The position numbers were made by a program, and so were the translations under genes. Shown one piece after another: positions 16,444 through 23,978 of a DNA stretch of 41,348 nt. Below the pieces are notes generated by a model that worked only from the letters and a program-made list of their open reading frames with translations, did no database searches and was not told the origin of the DNA. The number at the start of each line of letters is the position of its first letter. The first letter of the stretch is position 1. Source of the stretch: an uncultured Myxococcales bacterium (lineage in GTDB: Bacteria; Myxococcota_A; UBA9042; DTJE01); NCBI GenBank assembly GCA_937975765.1, contig CALJUR010000087.1:1-41348 (forward strand), written 5' to 3'.

Positions 16444-17448
16444 ATGCGCCAGTTCGAACTGATCAACGCGTTCCGGGCGAAGGCCCGCAAGCAGGTCAAG
16501 CACGTCGTCCTGCCCGAGGGCAACGAGGCGCGCACGGTCCAGGCCGCTGCGCAGGTCGCCGAACTGGGCGTCGCGAAGGTGACCCTGCTGGGGTCCGAGG
16601 ACGCGATTCGCAAGGCGGCGGCCGAGCAGCACGTGGACCTGAAGGGCGTCGGCGTGCTGGATCCGGCGGCGTCCGACAAGCTGGAAGGCTACGTGGCGGC
16701 CTACCACGAGATGCGCCGGCACAAGGGCGTGTCCCTGGAGCAGGCCCGCGAGCTGGTCCTGGACCCGATCGTCTTCGGCACGATGATGGTCCACCTGGGC
16801 GATGCGGACGGGCTGGTGTCGGGCGCGGAACACTCGACCGCCCACACGATCCGCCCGGCCCTGCAGATCATCAAGACGGCGCCCGGCATCCCGATCTGCT
16901 CGTCGGCGTTCATCATGCTGGTCCCGGACTGCCCGTACGGCGAGGAAGGCATGTTCGTGTTCGCCGACTGCGCCGTGACCCCGAACCCGACGGCCGAGGA
17001 ACTGGCGGCCATCGCGCTGTCGTCGGCCGACACGGCCCGCGTGCTGTGCAACATGCAGCCGCGCGTCGCGATGCTGTCGTTCTCGACGAAGGGCAGCGCG
17101 GAACACGAACTGGTGGACAAGGTCGTCCGCGCGACCGCGCTGCTGAAGCAGCAGGCGCCCGACCTGATGGTCGACGGCGAACTGCAGGCGGACGCGGCGC
17201 TGGTCGAGAAGGTCGGCCAGAAGAAGAGCCCGGGGTCGCCCGTCGCCGGCAAGGCGAACGTGCTGGTGTTCCCCGACCTGCAGTCGGGCAACATCGGGTA
17301 CAAGCTGGTCGAGCGGCTGGCCAAGGCCGCGGCCATCGGCCCGTTCCTGCAGGGCCTGAAGAAGCCCGTCAACGACCTGTCCCGCGGCTGCTCGGTCGAG
17401 GACATCGTCAACGTCGTCACCATCACGGCCGTCCAGGCCCAGGGCTGA
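16444..17448 (+). CDS. pta: Phosphate acetyltransferase
   Basis: 334 residues, the short PTA_PTB-only form. The ATG at 16444 follows GGAGGAGG at 16433-16440. It interconverts acetyl-CoA plus phosphate with acetyl phosphate plus CoA in the cytoplasm. Motifs: 'HVVLPEGNEARTVQAA' near the N-terminus, 'VSGAEHSTAHTIRPALQIIKT' (substrate region), 'FADCAVTPNPTAEELAAIA', 'VAMLSFSTKGSAEH', 'DGELQADAA' and 'VLVFPDLQSGNIGYK'. All are intact. It lies 17 bases upstream of ackA and forms the Pta-AckA pathway with it. An extended -10-like TGCTATCCT lies at 16375-16383. Confidence 0.96.
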   Translation: MRQFELINAFRAKARKQVKHVVLPEGNEARTVQAAAQVAELGVAKVTLLGSEDAIRKAAAEQHVDLKGVGVLDPAASDKLEGYVAAYHEMRRHKGVSLEQARELVLDPIVFGTMMVHLGDADGLVSGAEHSTAHTIRPALQIIKTAPGIPICSSAFIMLVPDCPYGEEGMFVFADCAVTPNPTAEELAAIALSSADTARVLCNMQPRVAMLSFSTKGSAEHELVDKVVRATALLKQQAPDLMVDGELQADAALVEKVGQKKSPGSPVAGKANVLVFPDLQSGNIGYKLVERLAKAAAIGPFLQGLKKPVNDLSRGCSVEDIVNVVTITAVQAQG

Positions 17449-17465
17449 GCCCGGGAGACACATTC

Positions 17466-18806
17466 ATGATCATCCTGTCGCTGAACTCCGGTTCGTCGTC
17501 CCTGAAGTACCAGGTCTTCGACTACGCGTCGGGCGAGACGCTGTCCACGGGCATTGTCGAGCGCGTCACGGTCGGCGACTCGTTCATCAAGTTCTGCCGG
17601 CACGGCGGCGCGGCCCAGACGATCGGGCACGAGTGCCACGACCACAAGGCCGCGATGAAGCTGATCCTGCAGGTCATCACCGACCCGGTGACGGGCGTGG
17701 TGAAGAGCCTGGACGAGATCGCGGCGGTGGGCCACCGCGTCGTGCACGGCGGCGAGTTCTTCGCGAAGTCCGTGCTGATTGACGAGGACATCATCCAGAA
17801 GATCAAGTCGCTGTACTCCCTGGCCCCGCTGCACAACCCGCCGAACGTCCTGGGCATCGAGGCCGCCCGCGAGGCCATGCCGAACGTGCCGCACGTGGCG
17901 GTGCTGGACACCGCGTGGCACCAGACGATGCCGAAGTACACCTACTCGTACGCGCTGCCGCACGAGTGGTACTCGCAGCACGGCATCCGGCGCTACGGCT
18001 TCCACGGCACGTCCCTGCTGTACTGCGCGAAGCGGGCTGCGGTGCTGCTGGGCAAGGACCCGCACAGGACCAACCTGGTCATCCTGCACATCGGCAACGG
18101 AGCGTCGGCCAACGCCGTCAAGGACGGCTGCAGCTTCGACACGTCGATGGGCCTGACGCCCCTGGAGGGCCTGGTGATGGGGACGCGCGCGGGCGACCAC
18201 GACGCGGCCATCGACCTGGCCATGATGGAGAAGCTGGGCAAGACGCCGAAGGAGATGAACGACATCCTGAACAAGAAGTCGGGCATCCTGGGCATCACCA
18301 GCGGCAAGTGGTCCGACCGTCGCGACGTGGAGAATGCCGCGAAGGAAGGCAACGAACTGGCGCAGCTGGCCATCGACGTCGAGGTCTACCGGCTGAAGAA
18401 GTACGTGGGTGCCTACATGGCGGCCATCGGCGGCGCGGATGCGCTGGTCTTCACGGCCGGCGTCGGCGAGATGTCGGCGCTGCACCGGGCGCGGACCTGC
18501 GAGGGCCTGGAGTTCCTGGGGATCAAGATCGACCCCGAGAAGAACGACATGGCACATACCCGCAACGCCGAGGTGTGCATCAGCACCGACGACTCGAAGG
18601 TCAAGGTGTTCATCATCCCGACCGACGAGGAGCGCGTGATCATCGAGGACACCGTCGCCATCATGAACGGGACCTACGACGACCACACGAAGTTCGTCTA
18701 TCCCTTCCAGAAGCCCGACTACATCAACAGCCAGCGCTTGAAGGAATTCGAGCGCGAGTGCGAGAAGCGGCCGCTGCTGGGGAAGATCGAGGCGAAACCC
18801 CTGTAG
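17466..18806 (+). CDS. ackA: Acetate kinase, with C-terminal extension
   Basis: 446 residues; most acetate kinases are near 400. The ATG at 17466 is preceded by GGGAGA. Converts acetyl phosphate plus ADP to acetate plus ATP. Conserved residues (Methanosarcina numbering inferred) are all visible: Asn in 'LNSGSSSLKY', Arg in 'GHRVVHGG', His in 'LAPLHNPPN', Asp in 'VLDTAWHQTMP', His in 'RYGFHGTS', Asn in 'HIGNGAS', Arg in 'MGTRAGDHD' and Glu in 'TDEERVIIEDT'. Two signatures deviate: the usual 'GTSHxYV' reads 'GTSLLYC', and 'TRSGDxDP' reads 'TRAGDHDAA'. A charged tail of about 40 residues follows the usual end. The core should be active. Confidence 0.94.
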   Translation: MIILSLNSGSSSLKYQVFDYASGETLSTGIVERVTVGDSFIKFCRHGGAAQTIGHECHDHKAAMKLILQVITDPVTGVVKSLDEIAAVGHRVVHGGEFFAKSVLIDEDIIQKIKSLYSLAPLHNPPNVLGIEAAREAMPNVPHVAVLDTAWHQTMPKYTYSYALPHEWYSQHGIRRYGFHGTSLLYCAKRAAVLLGKDPHRTNLVILHIGNGASANAVKDGCSFDTSMGLTPLEGLVMGTRAGDHDAAIDLAMMEKLGKTPKEMNDILNKKSGILGITSGKWSDRRDVENAAKEGNELAQLAIDVEVYRLKKYVGAYMAAIGGADALVFTAGVGEMSALHRARTCEGLEFLGIKIDPEKNDMAHTRNAEVCISTDDSKVKVFIIPTDEERVIIEDTVAIMNGTYDDHTKFVYPFQKPDYINSQRLKEFERECEKRPLLGKIEAKPL

Positions 18807-18905
18807 CGGGGGCCCCTTCCCCCGCCTGGAGCCCGCCCGAGCACGCAGGCGGAGTCGATGGGTTTCCGAAGGAAACTCTCGACGGAGCCGGAGTCGCCTC
18901 GGGCG
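18806..18905. terminator. Structured convergent intergenic region (likely bidirectional terminator)
   Basis: Between the converging ackA and MaoC-like genes. Hairpin 1: GCGGGGG (18806-18812) and CCCCCGC (18819-18825) with a 6-base loop. Hairpin 2: GTTTCC (18862-18867) and GGAAAC (18871-18876), extended by GTCGA (18854-18858) pairing with TCGAC (18879-18883). An outer stem of GCCCGAG (18835-18841) with CTCGGGC (18898-18904) encloses hairpin 2. There are no U-tracts. A transcription end is the simplest reading. Confidence 0.5.
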
Positions 18906-18949
18906 CACCTGACGATGGCCTCGTTCCCCGCCATCACGAGGAATCCTTC

Positions 18950-19828
18950 CTACTTCAGGGTCCAGGTCCCCGACAGGTACTGCTTCTTCCCTTCCTTGTC
19001 CCGCAGGTCGTAGGCGAAACCGTCGCCGTCCGGGGTGGCGCCGAAGACCGCCTTCGCGGGCAGCAGCACCGGGCGCTTGAACTCGACGTCCAGGCGCGCG
19101 ACCGGGGCGGGGGCGCGGCCTTCCAGTTCCGCCACGCAGCGCGCCAGCGACCACATGCCGTGCGCGATCGGGCGCGGGAAGCCGCCCAGCAGGCGCGCGG
19201 TGATCGGCCAGAGGTGGATCGGGTTGTAGTCGCCGGAAACCTTGGCGTACCTGCGACCCTGGTCGTGCGGGACGGCCCAGGGCTTCGTCTCGGCCATCGG
19301 GACCGGGTCCGCCGGCTTCTCGCGCGGGGTCTTCGGGGCGCCTTCGGGGGCCTTGCGGCGCACGAACACCGTGGTAACGGACTCCCACGCCAGTTCGCTG
19401 CCGGAGGACGCCAGGGTCACCACGTCGAACTCGTAGCCGTTGCGCACGTCGCGGCTGCCGTCCACCTTCACGACGAAGTCCAGGGACTCGCCGGCCTTCA
19501 GCGCCCGGTGCTGCACGATGGAGTTGCGCCCGTGGATGATGCCCATCGCCGGGATCGGGAACTGCGGGCACGTCAGCACGGCCATGTGCAGCGGGGCCGC
19601 CAGGATGTGCGGGAAGGTCAGAGGGACGTCGTCGCCCTTCGCGAAGCCGCAGACCTCGCGGTACGCGGCGACCTTGGCGGGGTCCAGCGACAGCCCCGCG
19701 CAGGAGGCCTCGAAGCCGCCCAGGACCTGGCCCGCGCGCAGGCCGGGCTTGCGGCTGAACAGGGCGCGACGGTACCCGGCGCCCAGCGTGGGCGGGGTCG
19801 AGAACGTCATTCGAACGGTATCGGCCAT
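18950..19828 (-). CDS. MaoC-like (R)-specific enoyl-CoA hydratase, double hot-dog
   Basis: 292 residues from the ATG at 19828 (GGGAGGACC upstream); a longer frame adds 19 unlikely residues. The N-terminal half looks like the degenerate hot-dog domain of two-domain hydratases. The C-terminal half has the hydratase-2 signature 'YAKVSGDYNPIHLWPITA' followed by 'PIAHGMW', with the catalytic Asp and His intact. It should hydrate trans-2-enoyl-CoA to (R)-3-hydroxyacyl-CoA, in beta-oxidation or lipid synthesis. The acyl-CoA synthetase gene about 1.5 kb away fits fatty-acid metabolism. Tandem with ppa on the minus strand, 106 bases apart. Confidence 0.9.
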   Translation of the reverse strand: MADTVRMTFSTPPTLGAGYRRALFSRKPGLRAGQVLGGFEASCAGLSLDPAKVAAYREVCGFAKGDDVPLTFPHILAAPLHMAVLTCPQFPIPAMGIIHGRNSIVQHRALKAGESLDFVVKVDGSRDVRNGYEFDVVTLASSGSELAWESVTTVFVRRKAPEGAPKTPREKPADPVPMAETKPWAVPHDQGRRYAKVSGDYNPIHLWPITARLLGGFPRPIAHGMWSLARCVAELEGRAPAPVARLDVEFKRPVLLPAKAVFGATPDGDGFAYDLRDKEGKKQYLSGTWTLK

Positions 19829-19934
19829 GGGGGTCCTCCCGAAAATGCCGGTGCCCAGCATAGGCTTCGGGCCGGTGGCGTGCAAGGCGCAAACGAGGGC
19901 CGGCGTGCGCCGCGGGGGTGCACCCGGGAGGCGG

Positions 19935-20483
19935 TCAGCGGCGGGCGGTGGTCAGGGCCGAGAACAGCTTGCGGTACAGGCTCATGCAGTGCGCCACGGT
20001 CTTCGCCGCGTCCTCGGGCCCCAGGAAGTCCTGCACCAGGACCTCCTTGTTCTCCAGCTTCTTGTAGTCCTCGAAGAAGCGGCGCAGTTCCTCCAGCCGG
20101 TGAGGCGGCAGTTCGCCGATCCGGGTGAAGTGCTGGTACTCCGGGTCGTCCAGGTGGATGCAGATGATCTTCTCGTCGTTGTCGCCCTGGTCCAGCATGG
20201 TCATCATGCCGATGGGCCGGACGCGCAGGATGGACAGCGGCACCACCTGCTCCTGCATCAGCACCAGCACGTCCAGCGGGTCGTGGTCGTCGCCCAGCGT
20301 CTGCGGGATGAAGCCGTAGTTCGCCGGGTACATCACCGACGAGTACAGCACCCGGTCCACGCGCACCAGGCCCGTCTCCTTGTCCAGTTCGTACTTGACC
20401 TTGCTGCCCTTGGGGATCTCGATGACGCACTGGAACTCGGCGGGGGCCTCGGGACCGATTGCCACGTCGTGCCACGGATGCAT
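19935..20483 (-). CDS. ppa: Inorganic pyrophosphatase, family I
   Basis: 182 residues, normal for soluble family I enzymes. The ATG at 20483 follows GAGGAG; a longer frame starting at 20588 has no site and adds 35 basic residues. Metal and phosphate ligands are visible in 'KVKYELDKETG', 'MYPANYGFIPQTLGDDHDPLDVLV', 'MLDQGDNDEKII' and 'FFEDYKKLENK'. It hydrolyses PPi released by biosynthesis, including by the acyl-CoA synthetase encoded next door, and so drives those reactions. Its start is 167 bases from that of the divergent DUF2231 gene. Confidence 0.95.
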   Translation of the reverse strand: MHPWHDVAIGPEAPAEFQCVIEIPKGSKVKYELDKETGLVRVDRVLYSSVMYPANYGFIPQTLGDDHDPLDVLVLMQEQVVPLSILRVRPIGMMTMLDQGDNDEKIICIHLDDPEYQHFTRIGELPPHRLEELRRFFEDYKKLENKEVLVQDFLGPEDAAKTVAHCMSLYRKLFSALTTARR

Positions 20484-20593
20484 GGGGACTCCTCGCGGGG
20501 AACGGCCTGGGTGGTAGGATGGGGCGTGTCCGCGTTCCAAGTCAAGGCGGCGGCGCTTTCGCCCTTTCCGCAGGCCATTCGCCCCCATGCACC

Positions 20594-20622
20594 TTGACGA
20601 AGACGGCCGATCCGGTCAGATT
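20594..20622 (+). promoter_or_regulatory. Possible promoter for the DUF2231 / acyl-CoA synthetase genes
   Basis: TTGACG (20594-20599, 5/6) and CAGATT (20617-20622, 3/6) are separated by 17 bases, 28 bases before the GTG start at 20651. On the other strand TTGACT (20545-20540) may serve ppa, without a clear -10. Confidence 0.35.
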
Positions 20623-20650
20623 GAACCGTCTCCCCGATCGAGGTGTCCCG

Positions 20651-21283
20651 GTGGCGAACACGTTTCGCCTGGCCGTCGTGCTGTCCCTGGGCCTGGTCGC
20701 CTTCCCGGCCAGGGCGCAGCCGGATGCGTCGGCGGGCGGTTCGTCCCCGGCGAAGGAGGCGGTCGAGGAGGTCGACGAGGTCGAGGACGTCGAGGTGGTG
20801 GACGTGGCCCCGGCTGCGTCCACCGGCCAGCCGGCCGCGCCGCGCGGGGGATGGAAGGACGTGGCGGGCCGTTTCCACCCGGCCATCGTGCACCTGCCGA
20901 TCGGTTGGCTGCTGATGGCGATGCTGCTGGACGTCCTGGCCTTCGGGCTGAGGCGCCGCGAACTGGAGGCGGCGGGCACCTGGGTGCTGGGGGGGGCGGT
21001 TCTGGCGTTCCTGCCCGGGATCCTGACCGGCCTGCTGCGCAAGGGGTTCGTGTCGCAGGAACCCGCGGTGCAGCGGCTGGTCGGGACCCACGAGACGCTG
21101 ATCCTGGTGACGGCCGGGGTCGCGGCGACCGCGATGGGCGTCCGGCTGCTGTCCGGCAGGCGGTTCGCCGGCGGCTGGAAGGCGACGTACCTGCTGCTGA
21201 TGATCGCGGCGGTGGCGCTGGTGACGGTGGCGGGACACTGGGGCGGCAAGGCGGCCTGGGGACCGGACTACCTGCCGTTCTGA
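20651..21283 (+). CDS. DUF2231-type membrane protein with signal peptide
   Basis: 210 residues from the GTG at 20651, chosen because it gives a clean Sec signal peptide ('FRLAVVLSLGLVAFPARAQ'). An acidic Glu/Asp/Val linker (about 30-60) follows. Then come 'FHPAIVHLPIGWLLMAMLLDVLAF', the His-containing helix typical of DUF2231, and three further hydrophobic helices, the third including 'HETLILVTAGVAATAMGV'. DUF2231 proteins are small four-helix inner-membrane proteins, thought in some cases to bind haem; conserved histidines are present here. No enzymatic role can be stated. It is 25 bases upstream of the acyl-CoA synthetase gene and probably co-transcribed with it. Confidence 0.8.
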   Translation: MANTFRLAVVLSLGLVAFPARAQPDASAGGSSPAKEAVEEVDEVEDVEVVDVAPAASTGQPAAPRGGWKDVAGRFHPAIVHLPIGWLLMAMLLDVLAFGLRRRELEAAGTWVLGGAVLAFLPGILTGLLRKGFVSQEPAVQRLVGTHETLILVTAGVAATAMGVRLLSGRRFAGGWKATYLLLMIAAVALVTVAGHWGGKAAWGPDYLPF

Positions 21284-21308
21284 CAGCCTTTTTTCGGGAG
21301 GACGATCC

Positions 21309-23117
21309 ATGGCCCTTCGCACCGACTGGTACGACCCGCCCGCGAACCTGGTCGAGATGTTCGAGGACAGCGTCGCCAGGCACGGCCCGCGCGAGCTGTT
21401 CGGCACGCGCGGCGGCGACGGGTTCTTCCGGTGGGTCACGTACGCCGAGGTGGGCCGTCGGGTGGACGACCTGCGGGCCGGCCTGGCCGGGCTGGGCGTG
21501 CGGGAGGGGGATGCCGTCGGGTGCATCGCCAACAACCGGCCCGAATGGGCCATCGCGGCCTTCGCCACCTACGGCCTGAATGCGCGGTTCGTGCCGATGT
21601 ACGAGGCCGAGCTGCCGGCGGTGTGGCGGTACATCCTGAAGGACTCGGGGGTGAAGGTCCTGTTCGTGGCCAACCCGCGCGTGCTGGAGATGCTGGGCGA
21701 CGTGTCCGACCTGCCGGCGCTGGCCCGCGTCGTGCTGCTGGACGACGGGGAGGCCGGCATCCGGGCGCTGGAGGAGAAGGGCAGGTCGGCCCCGGTGCCG
21801 TCGGTCCGGCCCGGCCCGAACGACGTGGCGACGCTGATCTACACGTCCGGGACCACCGGCGAGCCCAAGGGCGTCCTGCTGTCGCACGGCAACTTCACGT
21901 CGAACCACCAGGCGGGGCACCGGCTGTATGCCTTCCTGGAGGCGGGCGATCGCAGCCTCTCCATCCTGCCGTGGGCGCACGTCTATGGCCAGACGGCCGA
22001 ACTGTACCACTTCATCAGTTTCGGGGGGTCCATCGGGATCGCCGGAGGCCCGGCGTCGGTCGCCAACGACATGCTGGAGGTGCGACCCACCTACCTGATC
22101 ACGGTGCCCCGCGTGTTCAACCGGATCTACGACGCGGTGTGGTCCACGGTGCGCGAGCACGGCGGGGTGAAGCTGCGCCTGTTCGAGGCGGCGGTCGCCG
22201 CGGCGCGGGCGCACCGCGAGACGGGGCGGGCGGGCCTGAAGTGGCGGCTGCTGGACCGGGTGGTGCTGGACAAGGTGCGGCAGCGGTTCGGCGGGCGGGT
22301 GAAGGGTGCGCTGTCCGGCAGCGCGAAGATGAACGTGGAGATCGCGCAGTTCTTCTTCGACATCGGCATCCCGGTGTACGACTGCTACGGCCTGACCGAG
22401 ACGTCGCCGGCCGTCACGATGAACGGGCCGGAGGCCCACAAGCTGGGCACGGTGGGGCGGCCGATCGAGAAGGTGAGGGTGGTCATCGACCCCGGCCGCG
22501 TGGACGACGGGACGGGCGAGGGCGAGATCATCGTCTACGGTCCGAACGTGATGCTGGGGTACCACGGCAAGCCCGAGGCCACGGCCGAGGTGATGACGCC
22601 GGACGGCGGTTTCCGGACGGGCGACCGGGGGCGGCTGGACGAGGACGGCTACCTGCACATCACGGGGCGGTTCAAGGAGCAGTACAAGCTGGAGAACGGC
22701 AAGTACGTCTTCCCGGCGGCGATCGAGGAGGAGATCAAGCTGATCCCCTACGTGCTGAACGCGATGGTTTTCGGGGACGGGAGGCCGTTCAACGACTGTC
22801 TGGTCGTGCCGGACCTGGCGCGGCTGCGAAACCATGCCCGGGACCTGGGCCTGTCGGTCGATCCCGAGGTGCTGTTCTCGCGCGGCGACGAGGTGGGGCA
22901 GGCGATCCGCATGCTGGTCGGGCGGGACATCGCGAACCACCTGCGCGGGCGGTTTGCCAGCTACGAGATCCCGCGCCGCTTCCACTTCGTGACCGAGGAC
23001 TTCACGGTCGCGAACGGCATGCTGACCCAGACCCTGAAACTGAAGCGGAAGGCCGTGATGGAGCGGTTCGCGGCCGATCTGGCGCTGGACGCGGACGAGA
23101 TCCTGCCGGGGGCCTGA
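21309..23117 (+). CDS. Long-chain fatty-acid--CoA ligase (FadD15-like)
   Basis: 602 residues, ATG at 21309 with GGGAGGA upstream. An ANL-superfamily enzyme that adenylates a fatty acid with ATP and transfers it to CoA, releasing AMP and PPi. Motifs: P-loop-like 'LIYTSGTTGEPKGVLLSHGN' (about 176-195), 'YGLTETSPAVTMN' (A5), 'FRTGDRGRLDEDGYLHITGR' (A7-A8) and 'KEQYKLENGKYV' with the catalytic lysine region. Length and 'WRYILKDSGVKVLF' match the FadD15/eukaryotic ACSL-like clade (AMP-forming), not the short FadD of E. coli. Cytosolic or membrane-associated. Confidence 0.94.
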   Translation: MALRTDWYDPPANLVEMFEDSVARHGPRELFGTRGGDGFFRWVTYAEVGRRVDDLRAGLAGLGVREGDAVGCIANNRPEWAIAAFATYGLNARFVPMYEAELPAVWRYILKDSGVKVLFVANPRVLEMLGDVSDLPALARVVLLDDGEAGIRALEEKGRSAPVPSVRPGPNDVATLIYTSGTTGEPKGVLLSHGNFTSNHQAGHRLYAFLEAGDRSLSILPWAHVYGQTAELYHFISFGGSIGIAGGPASVANDMLEVRPTYLITVPRVFNRIYDAVWSTVREHGGVKLRLFEAAVAAARAHRETGRAGLKWRLLDRVVLDKVRQRFGGRVKGALSGSAKMNVEIAQFFFDIGIPVYDCYGLTETSPAVTMNGPEAHKLGTVGRPIEKVRVVIDPGRVDDGTGEGEIIVYGPNVMLGYHGKPEATAEVMTPDGGFRTGDRGRLDEDGYLHITGRFKEQYKLENGKYVFPAAIEEEIKLIPYVLNAMVFGDGRPFNDCLVVPDLARLRNHARDLGLSVDPEVLFSRGDEVGQAIRMLVGRDIANHLRGRFASYEIPRRFHFVTEDFTVANGMLTQTLKLKRKAVMERFAADLALDADEILPGA

Positions 23118-23129
23118 CGTCCGCGAGGG

Positions 23130-23867
23130 TCAGGCGGATTCCCCGTCCTTCAACTCCCGGCGCTCGACGACCCGGTGGGCGGCCTCGGGCGCGCCGGACA
23201 ACCGGATCAGTTCGCGTGCCAGCGAGGTGGCGTCGATCGACCGGTACCTCTGCCAGGGGCCCGGCACGCCCAGCGCGCGGGACAGGCCCAGGACTCCTTC
23301 CAGGGCGGCATGGGCCACCCGTTCTCCCGCGCGGCTCTCGTCCCGGTCCGGTCCCGTGACGAGGCCGGGACGGACCAGGGTGTACGGCAGGCCCGACGCG
23401 ACGACGGCCTCTTCCGCCTTCGTCCTCCAGTGCATGTAGGCGCCCTTCGCCGAGGGCCCCGCCCCCATCGCGGACAGGTACACGAACCGAGGCGCGATGC
23501 CGGCGCCGGCGGCAGCCCCGGCCAGCAGCGCGGTCAGCCCGTAGTCCACCGCCCGGTAGGAGGCGTCGTCGGGGTCCCGCCCGGCGCGGGCCAGGTCCCG
23601 CATGCGGGCGCGGGTGGTCCCGACCAGGCAGAACACGCGGTCCGGCCGCAGGCGGCGCATCGTCGCCTCCATCGCGTCCGGCGTCCACGGCGTCTCGTCC
23701 ACCCGCGCGCCCATCGTCGCGAACCGGTCGCGCCACTCCTGCAGCCGGGGCGAGTCCGGCCGCAGGTGCGCCACGGTCGGGATGCCCGCCTGGCACAACT
23801 GTCGCGTCACCTGCTGGCCCACGTATCCCGTCGCGCCCGCCACGAATGCCCCGCCCGTCGCACCCAT
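23130..23867 (-). CDS. NAD(P)-binding atypical SDR / NmrA-like protein
   Basis: 245 residues, ATG at 23867 with a GGAGGG site. The Rossmann fold starts with 'FVAGATGYVGQQVTRQL' (GxxGxxG dinucleotide motif). Later segments 'VDYGLTALLAGAAAG', 'FVYLSAMGA', 'YMHWRTKAEEAVVASGLPYTLVRPGLVTG' follow the atypical short-chain dehydrogenase pattern (quinone-oxidoreductase or complex I assembly-like SDRs). A YxxxK triad is not clearly kept ('YMHWRTK' is the nearest), so it may be a regulator or chaperone-type SDR rather than a dehydrogenase. It is convergent with the acyl-CoA synthetase gene and divergent from the Ehr-like operon. Confidence 0.85.
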   Translation of the reverse strand: MGATGGAFVAGATGYVGQQVTRQLCQAGIPTVAHLRPDSPRLQEWRDRFATMGARVDETPWTPDAMEATMRRLRPDRVFCLVGTTRARMRDLARAGRDPDDASYRAVDYGLTALLAGAAAGAGIAPRFVYLSAMGAGPSAKGAYMHWRTKAEEAVVASGLPYTLVRPGLVTGPDRDESRAGERVAHAALEGVLGLSRALGVPGPWQRYRSIDATSLARELIRLSGAPEAAHRVVERRELKDGESA

Positions 23868-23899
23868 TCCCGCGCCTCCCTCCGCCCGCCTCCGCGGGC

Positions 23900-23927
23900 T
23901 TGCATTTCCAACCCCCGCGACTATACT
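23900..23927 (+). promoter_or_regulatory. Sigma-70 promoter of the hydrogenase-related operon
   Basis: TTGCAT (23900-23905, 4/6) and TATACT (23922-23927, 5/6) are separated by 16 bases. The position is 52 bases before the TTG start at 23979. This is the clearest promoter on the plus strand of the window. Confidence 0.6.
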
Positions 23928-23978
23928 CCGCCGCGCAACTGGATAGGGCCTGCACTGGCGGGTCCGTCGAGCAGCATC

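Noticed and set aside
18835..18904. Possible tRNA: 70-nt cloverleaf-like fold with a 7-bp acceptor-type stem
   Set aside because: No T-loop (GGTTCGAATCC-type) sequence and no normal D-arm or anticodon arrangement. Treated as structured intergenic DNA.
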